8,081 nt of DNA, taken from Candidatus Eiseniibacteriota bacterium (GTDB taxonomy: Bacteria; Eisenbacteria; RBG-16-71-46). Both the position numbers and the translations under genes were made by a program. The DNA is taken from assembly GCA_005893365.1 (NCBI GenBank), contig VBPB01000095.1, positions 1-8,081 of the forward strand, in the 5' to 3' direction. The notes beneath the pieces were generated by a model that made no database searches, was not told the DNA's origin, and saw only the letters and a list, made by a program, of their open reading frames with translations. Below, piece after piece: positions 6,346 through 8,081 of this stretch; position 1 is the stretch's first letter; the number at the start of each line of letters is the position of its first letter.

Positions 6346-7170
6346 GTGTTGACCTGTATAAAGGGCCGGATCGCGCTGACCACGTCAGCGCTTGGCCTCT
6401 TCACCGCGACCGCCGCCTACGCTCTCGACCCGTCATTGGCGCCGAGCGGCAACTTCGACCTCACGCACTGGTATCTCACGCTGCCGTCGGCGCAAATTGT
6501 CGATCCGATCACGCTCAGCAACGGCTACTTGCTCCAGAACGTCTTCTACACCGATCCCAATTGGGGCGGCATGACGTTACGCTGCCCCAACCTCGCGGGC
6601 ACCACCACGAATACGCACTATTCGCGCACCGAGCTGCGCGAGGTATTGAACCCGCTCGACTCGTCATACATCGACGACTCGAACAACTGGACCACGGCGA
6701 TCGGCGGCCATCTGAAGGCGCGTCTCAAAGTCGATCGAGTCTCCACGACAGGGGATTCGTCGAGGGTCGGCCGTGTCATCATCGGCCAGATTCACGGACC
6801 GAGCACTGAGGTGATCCGGCTCTACTACGACAAGAAACCGTGGGAGGCCAAGGGGCGCATTTACGCTGGCATGGACTCGACTTCCGACATCACGACCTGG
6901 TCGACCGACATCGTCAGCAACAAGAACGGCGATGGCATCGCGCTCGGCGAGCTGTTCACCTACGTGATCCAGCTCAAGGACAACCGATTACAAGTCGACA
7001 TCCTGCGCAACCAGGGCAGGCTCGTGAACACGTACATTCGCTATGTCGATCCGGCGTATCGCGGCCTGAATCTATATTTCAAGGCCGGTGTTTACAACCA
7101 GAACAACACGGGGACGTCGAGCGACTACGCACAGGCGACGTTCTACTCGCTGACCCATACGCATCCCTGA
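6346..7170 (+). CDS. Secreted alginate lyase, polysaccharide lyase family 7
   Basis: Cuts alginate (or a related polyuronate) by beta-elimination. The 274 residues are a single-domain PL7 (alginate_lyase2) beta-jelly-roll enzyme. Residues 1-26 form a Sec signal peptide (basic KGR, hydrophobic stretch, likely cleavage after AAYA), so the enzyme acts in the periplasm or outside the cell. All three PL7 blocks are present: S-R94-T-E-L-R98-E, Q148-I-H150, and YFKAG-V-YNQ (244-252, usually YFKAGNYNQ), containing the catalytic Gln/His, Arg and Tyr. Mature start LDPS leads to the typical FDLTHWYLTLP opening. GTG start with AAAGGTG upstream; TTG 6349 is a possible alternative. It lies on the alg8 strand but is separated by about 350 bp, so it may be transcribed independently. 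Next to a synthesis operon, it probably trims or releases polymer rather than feeding on alginate. Substrate preference (M or G) cannot be read here; QIH rather than QVH is often linked with G-containing substrates. Confidence 0.9.
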   Translation: MLTCIKGRIALTTSALGLFTATAAYALDPSLAPSGNFDLTHWYLTLPSAQIVDPITLSNGYLLQNVFYTDPNWGGMTLRCPNLAGTTTNTHYSRTELREVLNPLDSSYIDDSNNWTTAIGGHLKARLKVDRVSTTGDSSRVGRVIIGQIHGPSTEVIRLYYDKKPWEAKGRIYAGMDSTSDITTWSTDIVSNKNGDGIALGELFTYVIQLKDNRLQVDILRNQGRLVNTYIRYVDPAYRGLNLYFKAGVYNQNNTGTSSDYAQATFYSLTHTHP

Positions 7171-7198
7171 CTCAACGCATAAATGGCTTGATGTCGTT

Positions 7199-7222
7199 CT
7201 GGAGTTGCCCAGGTAGCTCCAG
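7199..7222 (+). terminator. Stem-loop 28 nt after the PL7 stop, possible 3' end
   Basis: CTGGAG (7199-7204) pairs with CTCCAG (7217-7222). Allowing two G-U pairs, the stem extends to 10 bp with loop CCAG. No T-run follows, so it is not a classical intrinsic terminator. It could be a processing or Rho-assisted 3' end, or belong to the terminal region of the IS. Confidence 0.3.
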
Positions 7223-7283
7223 TCGCGACGCAGGTGGCCACAGGAAGCGATGGGACGGCCTCGACGTCCTCGGTCGACACCCG

Positions 7284-7319
7284 AAACCGGCCAATGATCG
7301 ACGGCTGAAAACCGGCCAA
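7284..7319 (+). repeat. Two AAACCGGCCAA repeats, 25 bp apart, upstream of istA
   Basis: Exact copies of AAACCGGCCAA at 7284-7294 and 7309-7319. The spacing of about two and a half helical turns and the position between the presumed IS end and istA suit transposase-binding repeats of an IS21-type left end. Confidence 0.6.
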
Positions 7320-7347
7320 CGGGGATGAGTCCCGGACGTTGACGCGG

Positions 7348-7370
7348 GGCGGGAGACGTGGTCTCCCGCC
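7348..7370 (+). promoter_or_regulatory. Perfect 10-bp hairpin directly before the istA start codon
   Basis: GGCGGGAGAC (7348-7357) and GTCTCCCGCC (7361-7370) are perfectly complementary with loop GTG, ending 3 nt before ATG 7374. In mRNA this GC-rich stem would cover the ribosome landing site, and its left arm holds the only SD-like GGGAG. The likely role is to keep transposase translation low, for example from read-through transcripts. Inferred. Confidence 0.55.
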
Positions 7371-7373
7371 GCG

Positions 7374-8081
7374 ATGGCAAACGTCTTGGGCAGAGAGAAG
7401 CGCGAGCAGATTCTGGCACTTGGCCGTCTCGGATGGACGCTCCGGCGCATCGAGGCGGAGACCGGCGTGCGCCGCGAGACGGCGAGCGCGTACCTGCGAG
7501 CAGCGGGGATCGCGATCCGGCCCCCTCGTCAGTGGGGGAAGGCGCCCCCAAAACCGGCCAAACAGACGTCGACCGACTCCGGGCCGGCAAAACCGGCCAT
7601 AGAGACGTCCACCGACCCGGCGGCCTGGCCGCCCGTGCCCGGGCGCAGTCCGCAGGCGAGCGCCTGCGAGCCCTACTGCGAGTGGATCGAGACCGCCGTC
7701 GCGCAGGGTCGCAATGCGATGGTGATCTGGCAGGACCTGGTCGACGACCACGGCTTTGCGTCCGGCTACGCGAGCGTGCAGCGCTTCGTGAAGAAGCTTC
7801 GCGCGACGAAGCGGCCCGAGTCGCACCCCGTGATCACCACGGCGCCCGGCGAGGAGGGCCAAGTCGACTACGGCGACGGCCCGATGGTGCGGCATCCCGA
7901 GACGGGCAAGTACCGCCGCACTCGGCTCTTCGTCTTCACGCTCGGCTACAGCCGCAAGAGCGTGCGACTATTAGTTTGGAAGTCGAGCAGTCGCACGTGG
8001 GCCGAGCTCCACGAGCGCGCCTTCCGTTGCCTCGGCGGCGCTCCGCGCCTCACGGTGCTCGACAATCTCAAGGAAGGCGTC
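7374..8081 (+). CDS. istA: IS21-family transposase IstA, 5' part (runs off window)
   Basis: DDE transposase that, with the AAA+ partner IstB, moves the IS element. The 236 residues seen start with a helix-turn-helix (about 8-45; LGRLGWTLRRIEAETGVRRE). A Pro/Ala-rich linker with a 13-residue repeat (60-85) follows, then a second HTH-like segment (113-143; IWQDLVDDHGF, SVQRFVKKLR). The catalytic core opens at EGQVDYGDG (first Asp, D165) and reaches VLDNLKEGV (second Asp, D230), a hallmark of IstA. The third acidic residue is past the window end. ATG 7374 is the first start available: the frame upstream has a stop at 7326 and no ATG/GTG/TTG between; TTG 7386 is a later alternative. No Shine-Dalgarno lies at normal distance, and a perfect hairpin sits just upstream. 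No frame break is seen in this part, so the gene looks intact as far as it goes. Confidence 0.9.
   Translation, partial: MANVLGREKREQILALGRLGWTLRRIEAETGVRRETASAYLRAAGIAIRPPRQWGKAPPKPAKQTSTDSGPAKPAIETSTDPAAWPPVPGRSPQASACEPYCEWIETAVAQGRNAMVIWQDLVDDHGFASGYASVQRFVKKLRATKRPESHPVITTAPGEEGQVDYGDGPMVRHPETGKYRRTRLFVFTLGYSRKSVRLLVWKSSSRTWAELHERAFRCLGGAPRLTVLDNLKEGV
7550..7625 (+). repeat. Imperfect 39-bp tandem repeat inside istA carrying AAAACCGGCCA
   Basis: Units starting at 7550 and 7589 each begin with AAAACCGGCCA and share AGACGTC-ACCGAC. They encode KPAKQTSTDSGPA and KPAIETSTDPAAW. Because 39 nt is in frame, the linker is extended without a frameshift. The shared 10-mer AAACCGGCCA is the same as in the non-coding repeats at 7284 and 7309. 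Confidence 0.75.

Larger units (their letters stand above)
7283..8081 (+). mobile_element. IS21-family insertion sequence, left part (cut by window end)
   Basis: Supported by the istA gene and by AAACCGGCCA repeats upstream of it; IS21-family elements carry several transposase-binding repeats at each end. The listed start is the first repeat. The real left end lies somewhere in 7171-7283, where terminal TG dinucleotides such as 7189 or 7192 are candidates. The istB ATPase gene and the right end should lie beyond the window. The element inserted directly downstream of the PL7 gene, which is intact. Its codons are more G/C-ending than those of the alginate genes, consistent with separate ancestry. 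Confidence 0.75.

Noticed and set aside
6349..6360. TTGACC and TATA-like bases at the PL7 start
   Set aside because: They lie inside the first codons of the lyase gene and too close together for a -35/-10 pair.
7143..7895. Long - strand open frame of 250 codons opposite the IS region
   Set aside because: Opposite-strand shadow of istA and its leader; low-complexity Arg/Gly/Pro composition typical of GC-rich antisense frames.
1..8081. CRISPR arrays, tRNA and rRNA genes
   Set aside because: No regularly spaced repeat-spacer array, no cloverleaf with a TTCGA-type arm in proper context, and no rRNA-like conserved stretches were seen.

Overview
The window shows a GC-rich Gram-negative-type sequence carrying part of an alginate (poly-mannuronate) biosynthesis locus on the + strand, followed by the start of an IS21-family insertion sequence. 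The host cannot be named from the sequence. The gene set (AlgD, Alg44 and Alg8 homologues, plus lyases with periplasmic or exported features) suggests a proteobacterium-like or other diderm bacterium.

Layout: (1) 1-361 is an upstream stretch with no recognisable gene. It contains two neighbouring perfect dyads and a near-consensus sigma-54-like element at 224-269. (2) 362-1747 is algD, GDP-mannose 6-dehydrogenase, whose N-terminus is odd: the codon matching the usual AlgD start is AAG, 9 nt after a perfect GGAGG. (3) 1769-4456 encodes an 895-residue fusion: a PilZ c-di-GMP domain, one membrane segment and an HlyD/MFP-type periplasmic part (together Alg44-like), then a PL5-type alginate lyase domain (AlgL-like) at the C-terminus. 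(4) 4441-5997 is alg8, the GT2 polymerase; its start overlaps the end of the fusion gene by 16 nt. (5) 5998-6345 is an intergenic stretch ending in a purine-rich leader. (6) 6346-7170 is a secreted PL7 alginate lyase. (7) From about 7283 to the window end is the left part of an IS21-family element, with AAACCGGCCA repeats, a perfect hairpin directly before the transposase start, and the 5' 236 codons of istA.

How the genes would work together: AlgD makes GDP-mannuronate and Alg8 polymerises it across the inner membrane. The Alg44 part senses c-di-GMP in the cytoplasm and reaches into the periplasm. The fused lyase domain would sit in the periplasm at the export site, where Pseudomonas uses free AlgL. 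The PL7 enzyme is exported and can cut the finished polymer. The order algD - alg44/algL - alg8 differs from the Pseudomonas order algD-alg8-alg44. The modification and outer-membrane genes (algK, E, G, X, I, J, F) are not in the window.

The most unusual item is the PilZ-MFP-lyase fusion. Its coiled-coil tip also matches the TolC-docking R-x3-L-x6-S pattern of efflux adaptors, with Thr for Ser.
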